64,000 nucleotides of DNA, from contig NZ_CP126241.1 of assembly GCF_030142075.1 (NCBI RefSeq), positions 1,860,001 to 1,924,000 on the forward strand. Direction: 5' to 3'. Of the stretch, positions 46,785 through 54,643 are shown piece by piece; position 1 is the stretch's first letter; each line of letters starts with the position of its first letter. The notes beneath the pieces are model-generated. The model was not told the DNA's origin and did no database searches. It worked only from the letters and a program-made list of their open reading frames with translations. The DNA is from Arthrobacter sp. zg-Y20 (GTDB taxonomy: Bacteria > Actinomycetota > Actinomycetes > Actinomycetales > Micrococcaceae). Made by a program: the position numbers and the translations under genes.

Positions 46785-48118
46785 TGTCGAAGCTTAACGA
46801 CGTCGTCGAAACCGTGACCGAAAAGGTCAGCAATGTAGTGGAGGAGGTCAAGGCGAAGGTTGTTTCCCCGAAGGAAACCAACCGGATGCGCATTGACGGC
46901 TTCACCGAGGAAGGCGAAAACCTTTCCCCGCTGAACGATGACTCCTCACCGCTGGGCGGCGACAGCAGCAAGTCCCACAGCCACGGCGGCGGAGAGGGCA
47001 TCCCGGACAGCTCGCGCGCCGGACGCACCACGTCCTTCCACCGGGCTGACTTCGGCAAACTGACCGGCCGTGAAGAAGACTGGCGGTTCACCCCGCTCAA
47101 GCGCCTGCGCGGACTGCACACCGCGGACCTGGACGGTACGGCTCCCGAGCTGGCCGTCGTCGCGCCGGACGGCGTGCGGGTGGAGAGCATTGCCCGCACC
47201 GACGCCCGCGTCGGTTCGGCCGGCATCCCCGAAGACCGGGTTGCCGCTGCCGCATGGGAAGACTTCCGCGAGGCCACGTCCGTGACCATCCCCGCCGAGA
47301 CTGTTATTGACGGCAGCGTCACGCTGACCATCAACGGCGTCAGCAAGGACCCGGCCGCCCAGCACATCGTCATCACTGCGGAGAAGTTCTCCAAGGGTGT
47401 TGTGGTCCTGGACCACAAGGGCTCGGCCGTGCTGTCGCAGAACGTCGAGATTGTTGTCGAAGACGGCGCAGAACTCACCGTTGTTTCGGTCCAGGACTGG
47501 GACGACGACGCCGTGCACGCCTCCGCGCAGTACGCGAAGATTGGCCGCGACGCGAAGTTCAAGCACGTCGTCGTCAGCCTCGGCGGCGACCTGGTGCGTG
47601 TCACCCCGTCCTCCAAGTTCACCGCCACCGGCGGCGACGTGGAAATGTTCGGCCTGTACTACGCAGACGCCGGCCAGCACCTGGAGCAGCGCCTCTTCGT
47701 GGACCATGCAGTGGCCAACTGCAAGTCCCGCGTGATGTACAAGGGCGCCCTGCAGGGCCGCGACGCGCACACCGTGTGGGTTGGCGACGTCCTGATCCGC
47801 AAGGAAGCAGAAGGCACCGACACGTACGAGGTCAACCGCAACCTGCTGCTGACCGACGGCGGCCGTGCCGACTCCGTGCCGAACCTTGAAATCGAGACCG
47901 GGCTCATTGAGGGTGCCGGCCACGCCAGCGCCACCGGCCGGTTCGACGACGAGCACCTGTTCTACCTGATGGCACGCGGCATCCCCGAGGACACCGCCCG
48001 CCGCCTGGTGGTCCGGGGCTTCCTCACCGAGATCATCCAGCAGATCAAGGTTCCCGCCCTGGAAGAGCGTCTCACCGACGCCGTCGAGCGCGAGCTCGAA
48101 GCCTCCGGAGCCTACTAG
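46784..48118 (+). CDS. sufD: Fe-S cluster assembly protein SufD with N-terminal extension
   Basis: A partner of SufB in SufBCD. The beta-helix core and the C-terminal FDDEHLFYLMARGIPEDTARRLVVRGF are typical. The first ~33 residues (LNDVVETVTEKVSNVVEEVK...) form a charged amphipathic, coiled-coil-like helix, followed by an acidic and Ser/His/Gly-rich linker to about residue 85. The recognisable SufD N-domain begins at DWRFTPLKRLRG. The start cannot be moved easily, because ATG 46784 overlaps the sufB stop. The extension may be a tether or partner contact; its role is not known to me. Confidence 0.95.
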   Translation: MSKLNDVVETVTEKVSNVVEEVKAKVVSPKETNRMRIDGFTEEGENLSPLNDDSSPLGGDSSKSHSHGGGEGIPDSSRAGRTTSFHRADFGKLTGREEDWRFTPLKRLRGLHTADLDGTAPELAVVAPDGVRVESIARTDARVGSAGIPEDRVAAAAWEDFREATSVTIPAETVIDGSVTLTINGVSKDPAAQHIVITAEKFSKGVVVLDHKGSAVLSQNVEIVVEDGAELTVVSVQDWDDDAVHASAQYAKIGRDAKFKHVVVSLGGDLVRVTPSSKFTATGGDVEMFGLYYADAGQHLEQRLFVDHAVANCKSRVMYKGALQGRDAHTVWVGDVLIRKEAEGTDTYEVNRNLLLTDGGRADSVPNLEIETGLIEGAGHASATGRFDDEHLFYLMARGIPEDTARRLVVRGFLTEIIQQIKVPALEERLTDAVERELEASGAY

Positions 48119-48124
48119 GACACG

Positions 48125-48158
48125 GGTTCGGGTGCCGGAGCGATCCGGCACCCGAACC
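48125..48158 (+). other. GNRA-capped hairpin between sufD and sufC
   Basis: A perfect 15-bp stem (48125-48139 with 48144-48158) closed by a GCGA tetraloop, 6 bp after the sufD stop. There is no T-tract, so it may be a partial terminator or an RNA stability element inside the suf operon. A second small hairpin, GCACC-TTTG-GGTGC (48191-48204), sits just before the sufC ribosome site. Confidence 0.75.
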
Positions 48159-48224
48159 TGAGCCGCCTTCCATCCCCAACGCTTAGTTACGCACCTTTGG
48201 GTGCAAAGGAGAAAGCCAACTCGC

Positions 48225-48995
48225 ATGTCTACTCTTGAGATCAAGGATCTTCACGTCAGCATTGAGACCGAACAGGGCCGCAAGCCGATCCTGAAGGGTG
48301 TCAGCCTGACCATCAACACCGGTGAGACGCACGCCATCATGGGCCCCAACGGCTCCGGCAAGTCCACCCTGGCCTCCACCATCGCCGGCCACCCGCGCTA
48401 CACCGTGGACAGCGGTTCCATCACCCTTGACGGCGAAGACGTCCTGGCCATGAGCGTGGACGAGCGTGCCCGCGCCGGCCTCTTCCTGGCCATGCAGTAC
48501 CCGGTCGAGGTTCCCGGCGTCACCATGACCAACTTCCTGCGCACCGCCAAGACCGCCCTCGACGGCGAAGCCCCCTCGCTGCGCCACTGGACCAAGGACG
48601 TCAAGGCTGCCATGGGTGACCTGCGCATCGACGCCGACTTCGCCCAGCGCAACGTCAACGAAGGCTTCTCCGGCGGCGAGAAGAAGCGCGTCGAGATCCT
48701 GCAGCTCGAGCTCTTCCACCCGAAGTTCGCCATCCTCGACGAGACCGACTCCGGCCTCGACGTCGACGCCCTGAAGATTGTGTCCGAAGGCGTGAACCGT
48801 GAGCACTCCAAGGGCGGCATGGGTACGCTGCTGATCACGCACTACACGCGTATCCTTCGGTACATCAAGCCCGATTACGTCCACGTTTTCGTTGACGGAC
48901 ACATTGCCGAGCAGGGCGGCCCCGAGCTGGCCGACCGGCTCGAAGAAGAGGGTTACGACCGCTTCACCGGCGCCAACGCCGCGGCCGGCGCGTAA
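48225..48995 (+). CDS. sufC: Fe-S cluster assembly ATPase SufC
   Basis: An ABC-type ATPase driving SufBCD. It has 256 residues: Walker A GPNGSGKS near 37-44, signature GFSGGEKKR, Walker B AILDETDSGLD, and switch His ITHYTRIL. The family lacks a membrane partner. ATG 48225 is preceded by AAAGGAG (48205-48211) at a long spacing of 13 nt. A hairpin-bearing 106-bp gap separates it from sufD, so its level may differ from that of SufBD. Confidence 0.98.
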   Translation: MSTLEIKDLHVSIETEQGRKPILKGVSLTINTGETHAIMGPNGSGKSTLASTIAGHPRYTVDSGSITLDGEDVLAMSVDERARAGLFLAMQYPVEVPGVTMTNFLRTAKTALDGEAPSLRHWTKDVKAAMGDLRIDADFAQRNVNEGFSGGEKKRVEILQLELFHPKFAILDETDSGLDVDALKIVSEGVNREHSKGGMGTLLITHYTRILRYIKPDYVHVFVDGHIAEQGGPELADRLEEEGYDRFTGANAAAGA

Positions 48996-49019
48996 TTCGG
49001 AACAGCTGAAGGAGCAATA

Positions 49020-49349
49020 ATGAGCGACTCCGATCTGGCCTCCACGTCCCTTGAGGACGTCGAAGAGGCCCTCAAGGACGTCATTGACCCCGAGCTGGGG
49101 GTGAATGTCGTTGACCTTGGCCTGCTGTACGGCCTGAAGTACGCCGAGGACGGCGCACTGCTGATCGACATGACGCTGACCACTGCGGCCTGCCCGCTGA
49201 CCGACGTCATCGAAGAGCAGACCGCGCAGGCGCTGGACGGCGTCGTTGATGAGTGGCGCCTGAACTGGGTGTGGATGCCGCCGTGGGGACCTGAAAAGAT
49301 CACCGACGACGGCCGCGACCAGATGCGCGCCCTCGGGTTCAACATCTAG
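49020..49349 (+). CDS. sufT: SufT / MIP18-family metal-sulfur cluster assembly factor
   Basis: A 109-residue DUF59/MIP18 protein that helps Fe-S cluster maturation or delivery. The conserved VIDPELGVNVVDLGLLY and the TLTTAACPLTDVIEEQ segment with the family Cys are present. AAGGAG lies 6 nt before ATG 49020. It closes the suf operon, which here lacks sufS (cysteine desulfurase) and sufU. The homologous M. tuberculosis operon has both between sufC and sufT. Confidence 0.92.
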   Translation: MSDSDLASTSLEDVEEALKDVIDPELGVNVVDLGLLYGLKYAEDGALLIDMTLTTAACPLTDVIEEQTAQALDGVVDEWRLNWVWMPPWGPEKITDDGRDQMRALGFNI

Positions 49350-49363
49350 CAGCTGTGGATACG

Positions 49364-49404
49364 GCAAAGAGCCGCTTCCGGATTTTCCGGGGGCGGCTCT
49401 TTGC
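49364..49404 (+). terminator. suf operon terminator
   Basis: A long hairpin: 12 bp (49364-49375 with 49393-49404), two G-T pairs, then five inner pairs with a TTT loop, starting 15 bp after the sufT stop. Confidence 0.9.
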
Positions 49405-49448
49405 GTGTCGGTATCAGCATCCCAGCCGGCGCTGCTAGCGTTCGCGCC

Positions 49449-49856
49449 ATGGGCAATACTGCAAGCACAGACCATTTTCACGACCGGTACCTCACTGCCT
49501 GGAACGCGGCCATGGCGTCCGGAGACAGTGCACCCATCGAGGCGTTCCTGGCGCCGGAGTACCACGGATGGCTGGGCTCCGCGGCTGCGTCTGCCGAGCC
49601 GTTCGACGGTGCGACGGCTCGGAAGGGTTTCCGCGCTACCGTCTCTGCGTTGAAGGGCAGCACGGTCCACGCCGATTTCCGTACTGTAGCCCCGCGCGGC
49701 CGCGACGAAGCGGTGGTGTTCTACGAGATGACGTACCGGGTGGGCGGGGATAACACGGCACGTGCGCTGCTGATGGAATCCTGGCGGCTAACAGAGGGAC
49801 AGTGGCTGCTCTGCCGGGACCTTACCGAAGTCAATGTGGGCCAACCTGCGGCCTAG
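49449..49856 (+). CDS. NTF2-like/SnoaL-like domain protein
   Basis: A 135-residue cone-shaped NTF2-like fold protein by pattern: an N-terminal helix with YLTAWNAAMASGD, the AFLAPEYHGW strand, and C-terminal sheet strands (VVFYEMTYRVGG, MESWRLTEGQWLLCRDLTEV). This matches SnoaL/DUF4440 polyketide-cyclase-like proteins, many of which have no known reaction. ATG 49449 lies 7 nt after TAGCGT with no Shine-Dalgarno. Confidence 0.72.
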   Translation: MGNTASTDHFHDRYLTAWNAAMASGDSAPIEAFLAPEYHGWLGSAAASAEPFDGATARKGFRATVSALKGSTVHADFRTVAPRGRDEAVVFYEMTYRVGGDNTARALLMESWRLTEGQWLLCRDLTEVNVGQPAA

Positions 49857-49870
49857 CAGCATTGCGCCGG

Positions 49871-50506
49871 CTACCCCTCCTTCGGCTTGACGTAGTCCTC
49901 GAACTCTTTGGCTCCGTCAATCTTCCAGTCTTTTCCGACTTTCACCATGAAAACGTCCCTGCTGGTTGTCGACGCGTCGTGGTCCGGATCTTCGTACATG
50001 ATTACCGCGTGCCGTGCATCGATGACCATGATGTCCGCCTCCGCGATGTCCGCCGCCGCCTTCGCATCGTTCTCGTCCGTAAACGCAGTGATCAGCATGG
50101 AGTTGTACCCGATGATGGCGCGGTCTGAATCGCTCATCCCCTCCCAGTGGTAGGAACCGGACATCGGGTTGAACTCCGCGTGAAAGTCCGCCAACGCCTT
50201 TTGGCTCTCGGGTTTCAGGGCGTCGTAATTTTCTTCAACCGTGTCATAGTCACCGGTTTTGAACTTCGTCATTTCTTCAGGGCTCAAAGCATCCTGAAAC
50301 TTGGCTTCATAGGCGTCAAAGTTTTCGTTCATGGTCTTGGCCGCCTTTGCTGCCGCGGACTGGTACTCCGCAAAGGCCGCTCGTACGTCCGAACGGACTT
50401 CGGCCGGGTCATCCCTGCTGTCCTGGCCGCAGCCTGACAGTGCGGTAGACAAAGCCAGTGACAAGGCCAAGACGGGCAGTGCGGGCAGTCCATAACTCTT
50501 CTTCAC
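49871..50506 (-). CDS. Predicted secreted lipoprotein, function unknown
   Basis: A 211-residue lipoprotein. The N-terminal signal KKSYGLPALPVLALSLALS and lipobox LSGC (Cys near 26) mark it for membrane anchoring outside the cell. The mature part is helical and rich in Ala, Asp, Glu and Lys, with the pattern FAEYQSAAAKAAKTMNENFDAY, and ends with a small domain (VFMVKVGKDWKIDGAKEFEDY) like that seen in NTF2-type tails. GTG 50506 has AAGGA upstream. Its GC content is visibly lower than that of its neighbours, which could mark a recently acquired gene. Confidence 0.75.
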   Translation of the reverse strand: MKKSYGLPALPVLALSLALSTALSGCGQDSRDDPAEVRSDVRAAFAEYQSAAAKAAKTMNENFDAYEAKFQDALSPEEMTKFKTGDYDTVEENYDALKPESQKALADFHAEFNPMSGSYHWEGMSDSDRAIIGYNSMLITAFTDENDAKAAADIAEADIMVIDARHAVIMYEDPDHDASTTSRDVFMVKVGKDWKIDGAKEFEDYVKPKEG

Positions 50507-50705
50507 TGAGGTTCCTTACCTCTAGGGCTTCCGGAATCGGATTTCAGTATGCATTGAAGCGGCAGCTGGTCACTCTTGACACGCCAGTCACTGCCGCCTC
50601 CGTGTGCTGGCCGGAAGGCACGGACACTTATGTCAGTTGCCGGGACCCGGTCAAGCGGAGGAGAACCGGTTATGGCCGTTGACATCCGCTGCTAGGGTTC
50701 GCCGC

Positions 50706-51341
50706 ATGGGGAACACCGAGAACATTTCCAAGCCCGGCACCTGGTACCTGTTCGATTACGGCATGGTGATCTCCACCGCGCCGGAGCCGGCAGACTGGGC
50801 CGCACTGAAGCTGGAGACCGGCCAGCATCTGCAGGATCCCGCGAGCCCCTATTGGACGCACCGGGAAAGCTATGACGCGGGCCTGCTCAGTCCGGCTGCG
50901 TACTGGGCCGCCGTGCTTGCCCTGCCCGAGGCGGACGAGGAGCGGGTGCGGGTGCTGGAGGACTTGGACGCAGCACAGTGGTCCCACCTCAACCCGGACA
51001 CAGCCGGCATCTTGCGGGCCCTTGAAGGCGAAGGCGCGAAGCTGGCTGTGCTTTCGAACATGCCGACGGAAATGTCCCGGCGCTACCTTCGCGATTCAGC
51101 ATGGGCCCGGCACTTTGCCAAGACCTATTTCAGCGGCCCGCTGGGAATGACCAAACCTGACCGCCGGATCTTCGAGCTCGTCCTGAAGGACCTGCACGCA
51201 GAGCCCGGCGACGTGGTTTTTATCGACGACAACGAGGCAAATATCTCCGCTGCACGGGCGCTCGGCATTCGCACCGTGCACTTTCGTCCTCCGGGGGATG
51301 CCGATCCTACGGATTTGCGGGAGTTGCTGGGCCGGATGTGA
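50706..51341 (+). CDS. HAD-superfamily hydrolase
   Basis: A 211-residue HAD hydrolase of the YihX/epoxide-hydrolase-N-like type. Motif II lies in LAVLSNMPTE, the Lys motif in GMTKPDRRIFELVL, and motif IV in VVFIDDNEANISAARALG. In motif I the usual DxD reads FDYGMV: the first Asp is present and the second position is Gly. That is common in this subgroup (FDxGGV), so the protein may still act on a non-phosphate substrate or have changed activity. ATG 50706 lies 7 nt after TAGGGT. Confidence 0.85.
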   Translation: MGNTENISKPGTWYLFDYGMVISTAPEPADWAALKLETGQHLQDPASPYWTHRESYDAGLLSPAAYWAAVLALPEADEERVRVLEDLDAAQWSHLNPDTAGILRALEGEGAKLAVLSNMPTEMSRRYLRDSAWARHFAKTYFSGPLGMTKPDRRIFELVLKDLHAEPGDVVFIDDNEANISAARALGIRTVHFRPPGDADPTDLRELLGRM

Positions 51342-51407
51342 GCGGTCCGCTCGGGGCACCGCGGGCGGTGGCTCAGCGGGCACGGGTGCTGAGCCGGATG
51401 GAAACCC

Positions 51408-52310
51408 TTACGGGCGTGACAGGTCAGCGGCACTGAAGGTGTCGCACGTTTCCAAGGAGCCGCCGTCGTTGTAGCCCGCCAGGAACCACGCCTGGCGCTG
51501 CTCGCTCGAGCCGTGCGTCCAGCTCTCCGGATTGACCTGCCCCGTGGCCGAAGCCTGGATCCGGTCATCACCTACGGCAGAGGCAGCCGAGAGGGCGTCG
51601 TTGATGTCCGTTTCGGTAAACGGTGCGAGGAAGGGAACGTCGCTGCCCGGTGCGGGAGTAGACGCCGCATGGCGTGCCCAGAGGCCCGCATAGCAGTCGG
51701 CCTGGAGCTCGGTCCGGACCGAGGCGGACTCGGGTCCCTGCGGGTCGGCATTGCGGCCTGTACTGGATCCCGTGAGCTGCTGGATGTGGTGGCCGAATTC
51801 GTGCGCCACCACGTACTCCTGGGCCAGCGGTCCGCCGGAGGAACCATAGCTGTTCACCAGATCGGAGAAGAACGCCGTGTCATAGTAGGTCTGTTCATCG
51901 GCGGGGCAGTAGAAGGGCCCCACAGCACTGGTTGCAGCTCCGCAGCCCGTGGTGGTCTGGTCTGAGAACAGCACCACGCCGGGCTCGGTGTAGGTGACAC
52001 CGCGCTCAGCGAGCTGCGGTTCCCAGAAGCTGTCCAAACTCTCCGCAGTACCGAGGATGCGGCAGTCCAGGCGTTCGTTGGCATCCTCGCCGTTCAGGCA
52101 CGTGCTGATGCTTTCGGATTGGCCCTGCCCAGCGGAGGAGGCGCCGCCGTCGCTTAATCCCAGCCCATCGATAACGTCGGAGCCGAAGAACAGGGAGAGG
52201 ATCAGCAGCAGTCCGCCGCCCAGCCCTCCGCCAACAGCGATGCCTTTGCCTTTGCCGCGCCGGTCGCTCACTCGTGAGGAATCAAGGCGCGCGTTTTCGT
52301 TGAAACTCAT
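51408..52310 (-). CDS. Neutral zinc metallopeptidase (YpfJ family)
   Basis: A 300-residue membrane-anchored putative metalloprotease of family PF04228. After a short Lys/Arg-rich head, one membrane helix (about 27-43) leads to a Ser/Gly-rich linker and an outer catalytic domain. The zinc motif VVAHEFGHHIQQL is near 169-181, with the downstream ELQADCYAGLWA block supplying a further ligand. Four or more Cys in the outer domain suggest disulfides. The protease role is inferred from the motif. ATG 52310 follows a GATAAT hexamer by 7 nt. Confidence 0.9.
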   Translation of the reverse strand: MSFNENARLDSSRVSDRRGKGKGIAVGGGLGGGLLLILSLFFGSDVIDGLGLSDGGASSAGQGQSESISTCLNGEDANERLDCRILGTAESLDSFWEPQLAERGVTYTEPGVVLFSDQTTTGCGAATSAVGPFYCPADEQTYYDTAFFSDLVNSYGSSGGPLAQEYVVAHEFGHHIQQLTGSSTGRNADPQGPESASVRTELQADCYAGLWARHAASTPAPGSDVPFLAPFTETDINDALSAASAVGDDRIQASATGQVNPESWTHGSSEQRQAWFLAGYNDGGSLETCDTFSAADLSRP

Positions 52311-52318
52311 GCCATCGA

Positions 52319-52999
52319 TTATCCCTGACGGCCAGCATGCTTCCGTTTGGAGGGCTGCTGCGGCGTTGGTTCACCCAACCCACGGGCGGCCAGTGCTTCA
52401 CCGGTCTGGTGGGCATACGCCACCGCCCGGATGACCACGGGCACCGCCAATGCCCTCGGGTTGCGTTCCAGTCCCCGGGCCATTGCTGATTGGCGGACTT
52501 CGCCTGCCGAACCGAGAAGGAACGGAAGGCTGCGCATCATCAGGGCAAGCGTCAGGGCGAACCGCTCCGGGTCCGCCCCCAGGCACTTCAGGGGCCGGGC
52601 CAGCGCTGCCAGCCCGTCCATCAGTTCCTGGGGCGCCGTGGTCAGCGTCAACAGCCGGGCGGCTACTACGCACAGCACTATCCGGCCGGTGACCAGCACT
52701 GCCGCAGCCGGTCCTTCCATCCACACCTGGACCGCAGCCAGCAGGACCAGCAGCGGCCACATCAACCGCAAGGGCACCCACAACTCCCGCACCATCCGTG
52801 CCAGGACATAAAGCCCGGCCACCAGCACCGCAGCGGAGGCCTGCACCACAAAGGATGACGAGGCGAGCACCACCGCGGAGAGCAGCACCAGGACTACAGC
52901 CTTCAGGGCTAGCGGTGCCCTGTGCAGCAGGGAGGTTCCGGTCCGGTATCCGCCCGTCAGGAGCGCGGCTGAAGCCAGCCCGGCTGAACGCCTCTTCAC
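52319..52999 (-). CDS. bioN: ECF transporter T component (BioN-like)
   Basis: A 226-residue membrane subunit of an energy-coupling-factor importer, with about five membrane helices. The coupling helices with the A-R-x-motif pattern appear as SAMARGLERNP and ALAARGLGEPT; the latter docks to the ATPase. GTG 52999 overlaps the ATPase stop by 4 bp (GTGA). With BioM and BioY it forms a biotin-specific ECF importer. Confidence 0.92.
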   Translation of the reverse strand: MKRRSAGLASAALLTGGYRTGTSLLHRAPLALKAVVLVLLSAVVLASSSFVVQASAAVLVAGLYVLARMVRELWVPLRLMWPLLVLLAAVQVWMEGPAAAVLVTGRIVLCVVAARLLTLTTAPQELMDGLAALARPLKCLGADPERFALTLALMMRSLPFLLGSAGEVRQSAMARGLERNPRALAVPVVIRAVAYAHQTGEALAARGLGEPTPQQPSKRKHAGRQG

Positions 53000-53724
53000 C
53001 TAAGGTCCAGCGCCATCGCACGGTATCTGGCGACAGCCTCCCCGGGGTCGCCGTCGAACACCACCCGTCCGCAGTCCATCACCAGCACCCGATCTGCGTC
53101 GGCAGCAAACTCGAGGTCATGGGTGGTGTAGATGACTTGCTGCGGCAGCCCGGCAAGCGTTCTGCGCAACCGGGCCGTGTTGCGCAGGTCCAGGAGGGTG
53201 CTCGGTTCATCCGCCACGAGGACCGCCGGCTCAACGGCCAGGACCGAAGCAAGTGCCATCAGCTGGCGTTCACCCCCGGACAGGTCGTAGATGCTGCGGT
53301 CCGCCAGGGGGAGAAGGCCGAATGAATCCAGCCGTTCCTCGGCCGCCGCACGGCGCTCGGACCGATTGCGTACGGACGCGCGCAGGGAAAGCTCGACGTC
53401 GTCCCTGCCGGTGGGCATCACCAGCTGGGCCAGCGGATCGGTGAAGACAAACCCCACCCGCCGCCGCACCGCAGCACCCTGGCGCACAGTATCCAGGCCG
53501 TCCACGGTGACGGTTCCGGTATCGGGCAGCACCAGACCGTTGATCAACTTCAGGAGGGTGGATTTCCCCGAGCCGTTGGCACCGATCACCGCCGTGCGGG
53601 GGTTGGTGAACTGCAGCGAGAAGGGACGCAGGATCGGCTCGGCGCCACTCCCGCCGCCAGTCCCAGCGCCACTCCCGCCGCCGGACGGCAGCACCGAAAC
53701 ATTGTCCAGGGCAATACGTGCCAT
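52996..53724 (-). CDS. bioM: ECF transporter ATPase (BioM-like)
   Basis: A 242-residue ATPase of the biotin ECF importer: Walker A GANGSGKST near 48-56, signature LSGGERQLM, Walker B VLVADEPSTLLD, and switch His TTHDLEFAADAD. A Gly/Ser/Ala/Thr stretch (SGGGSGAGTGGGSGAE, about 14-29) is inserted near the N-terminus where most relatives have a short loop. It is encoded by short GCC/CCG-rich repeats at 53640-53690. The start at ATG 53724 shares one base with the bioY stop (TGATG). Confidence 0.93.
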   Translation of the reverse strand: MARIALDNVSVLPSGGGSGAGTGGGSGAEPILRPFSLQFTNPRTAVIGANGSGKSTLLKLINGLVLPDTGTVTVDGLDTVRQGAAVRRRVGFVFTDPLAQLVMPTGRDDVELSLRASVRNRSERRAAAEERLDSFGLLPLADRSIYDLSGGERQLMALASVLAVEPAVLVADEPSTLLDLRNTARLRRTLAGLPQQVIYTTHDLEFAADADRVLVMDCGRVVFDGDPGEAVARYRAMALDLR

Positions 53725-54386
53725 CAGGGGCGCCGCCGGGTGGCCGGTGCCATGCGGGGGAACGCCCTGAACACACTGACCGCCACCGCCGCGGCGAGCA
53801 TGTTCTTGAGGACGTCGCCGGGCCAGAACGCTATATCCGTAACCAGGGCGCCGGAAAAGGGCAGGTGGGCATTAACCATGAGCCCTGCAATGCCGGCAGG
53901 GTGGACCACGAGGAAACTGGTGGCCAGCCCGGCAGCGAACAGCAACGGGAACCGTGCCCGGTTCGCCCGCCGCAGCACAATACCGGCAAGGACGCCCGCA
54001 ACGGCTGCAGCCAGCGGGAAGGAGAGCAGGTAACCGGCAGAGGGGCCGGCCAGCACGCCCAGGCCGCCGCGGAAGCCGCTGAAGACGGGCAATCCGGCCA
54101 GACCCGCGAGCAGGAACAGTCCTACGGCTGCCGCACCGCGGCCGGGGCCGAGGAGGATTCCCGTCAGTATCACCGCCAGGGTCTGCAGCGTGATCGGCAC
54201 CCCTGAACCCAGCGGAATGCCGGGCAGAACCGAGAAGGCAGCCGTAAGTGCGGCGAAAACAGCAATCAGGGACAGGTCGCCGGGCTTCCATCCCCGCTGC
54301 CTGCCTTGGCGGCGGGCTGCCGGCGGGGGTGAACCCTCGGCAGCAGCGCTGGTGGATCCCGGTGCATCAAGCGGTGTGTTGTCCAT
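53724..54386 (-). CDS. bioY: Biotin transporter substrate-binding subunit BioY
   Basis: A 220-residue S component of the biotin ECF importer with about six membrane helices. The BioY blocks are GIPLGSGVPITLQTLAVIL, FRGGLGVLAGPSAGYLLSFP and PGDVLKNMLAAAVA. A charged, Pro-rich N-terminal tail of about 35 residues precedes the first helix. First of bioY-bioM-bioN. The upstream region has palindromes but I cannot name the regulator; BioQ and BirA are the known options in actinobacteria. Confidence 0.93.
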   Translation of the reverse strand: MDNTPLDAPGSTSAAAEGSPPPAARRQGRQRGWKPGDLSLIAVFAALTAAFSVLPGIPLGSGVPITLQTLAVILTGILLGPGRGAAAVGLFLLAGLAGLPVFSGFRGGLGVLAGPSAGYLLSFPLAAAVAGVLAGIVLRRANRARFPLLFAAGLATSFLVVHPAGIAGLMVNAHLPFSGALVTDIAFWPGDVLKNMLAAAVAVSVFRAFPRMAPATRRRP

Positions 54387-54435
54387 CGCAGCTCTCTCGT
54401 CTGGGGAAGAAATCGGTTCGGTCCTGCGTTTTGAA

Positions 54436-54500
54436 CACTAGTGGCGGGATGACGGGATTCCATTGGAGGTTTTCTACAAACCGGCCATGGCGGCTACACT
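54436..54500. promoter_or_regulatory. Palindromes in the bioY/ABC-F divergent region
   Basis: CACTAGTG (54436-54443) and GGTTT-TCTAC-AAACC (54468-54482) lie between bioY and the ABC-F gene. TACACT (54495-54500) is a possible -10 for the ABC-F gene, 17 bp after TTCTAC, so the second palindrome would cover its -35. Neither matches a regulator motif I can name with confidence. Confidence 0.35.
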
Positions 54501-54643
54501 GGGAAGGCTGATCCGGCCAACACGGCCTTGCCATCGGTCACTGTGACCATTCCCGCCTCGGTGGATTCCCACCCGGTACGAGGCCCGCGCACCGCGCAGC
54601 GTTATATCTGCAACACCTATAAACCCTTCGAAAGGTCCACTGA

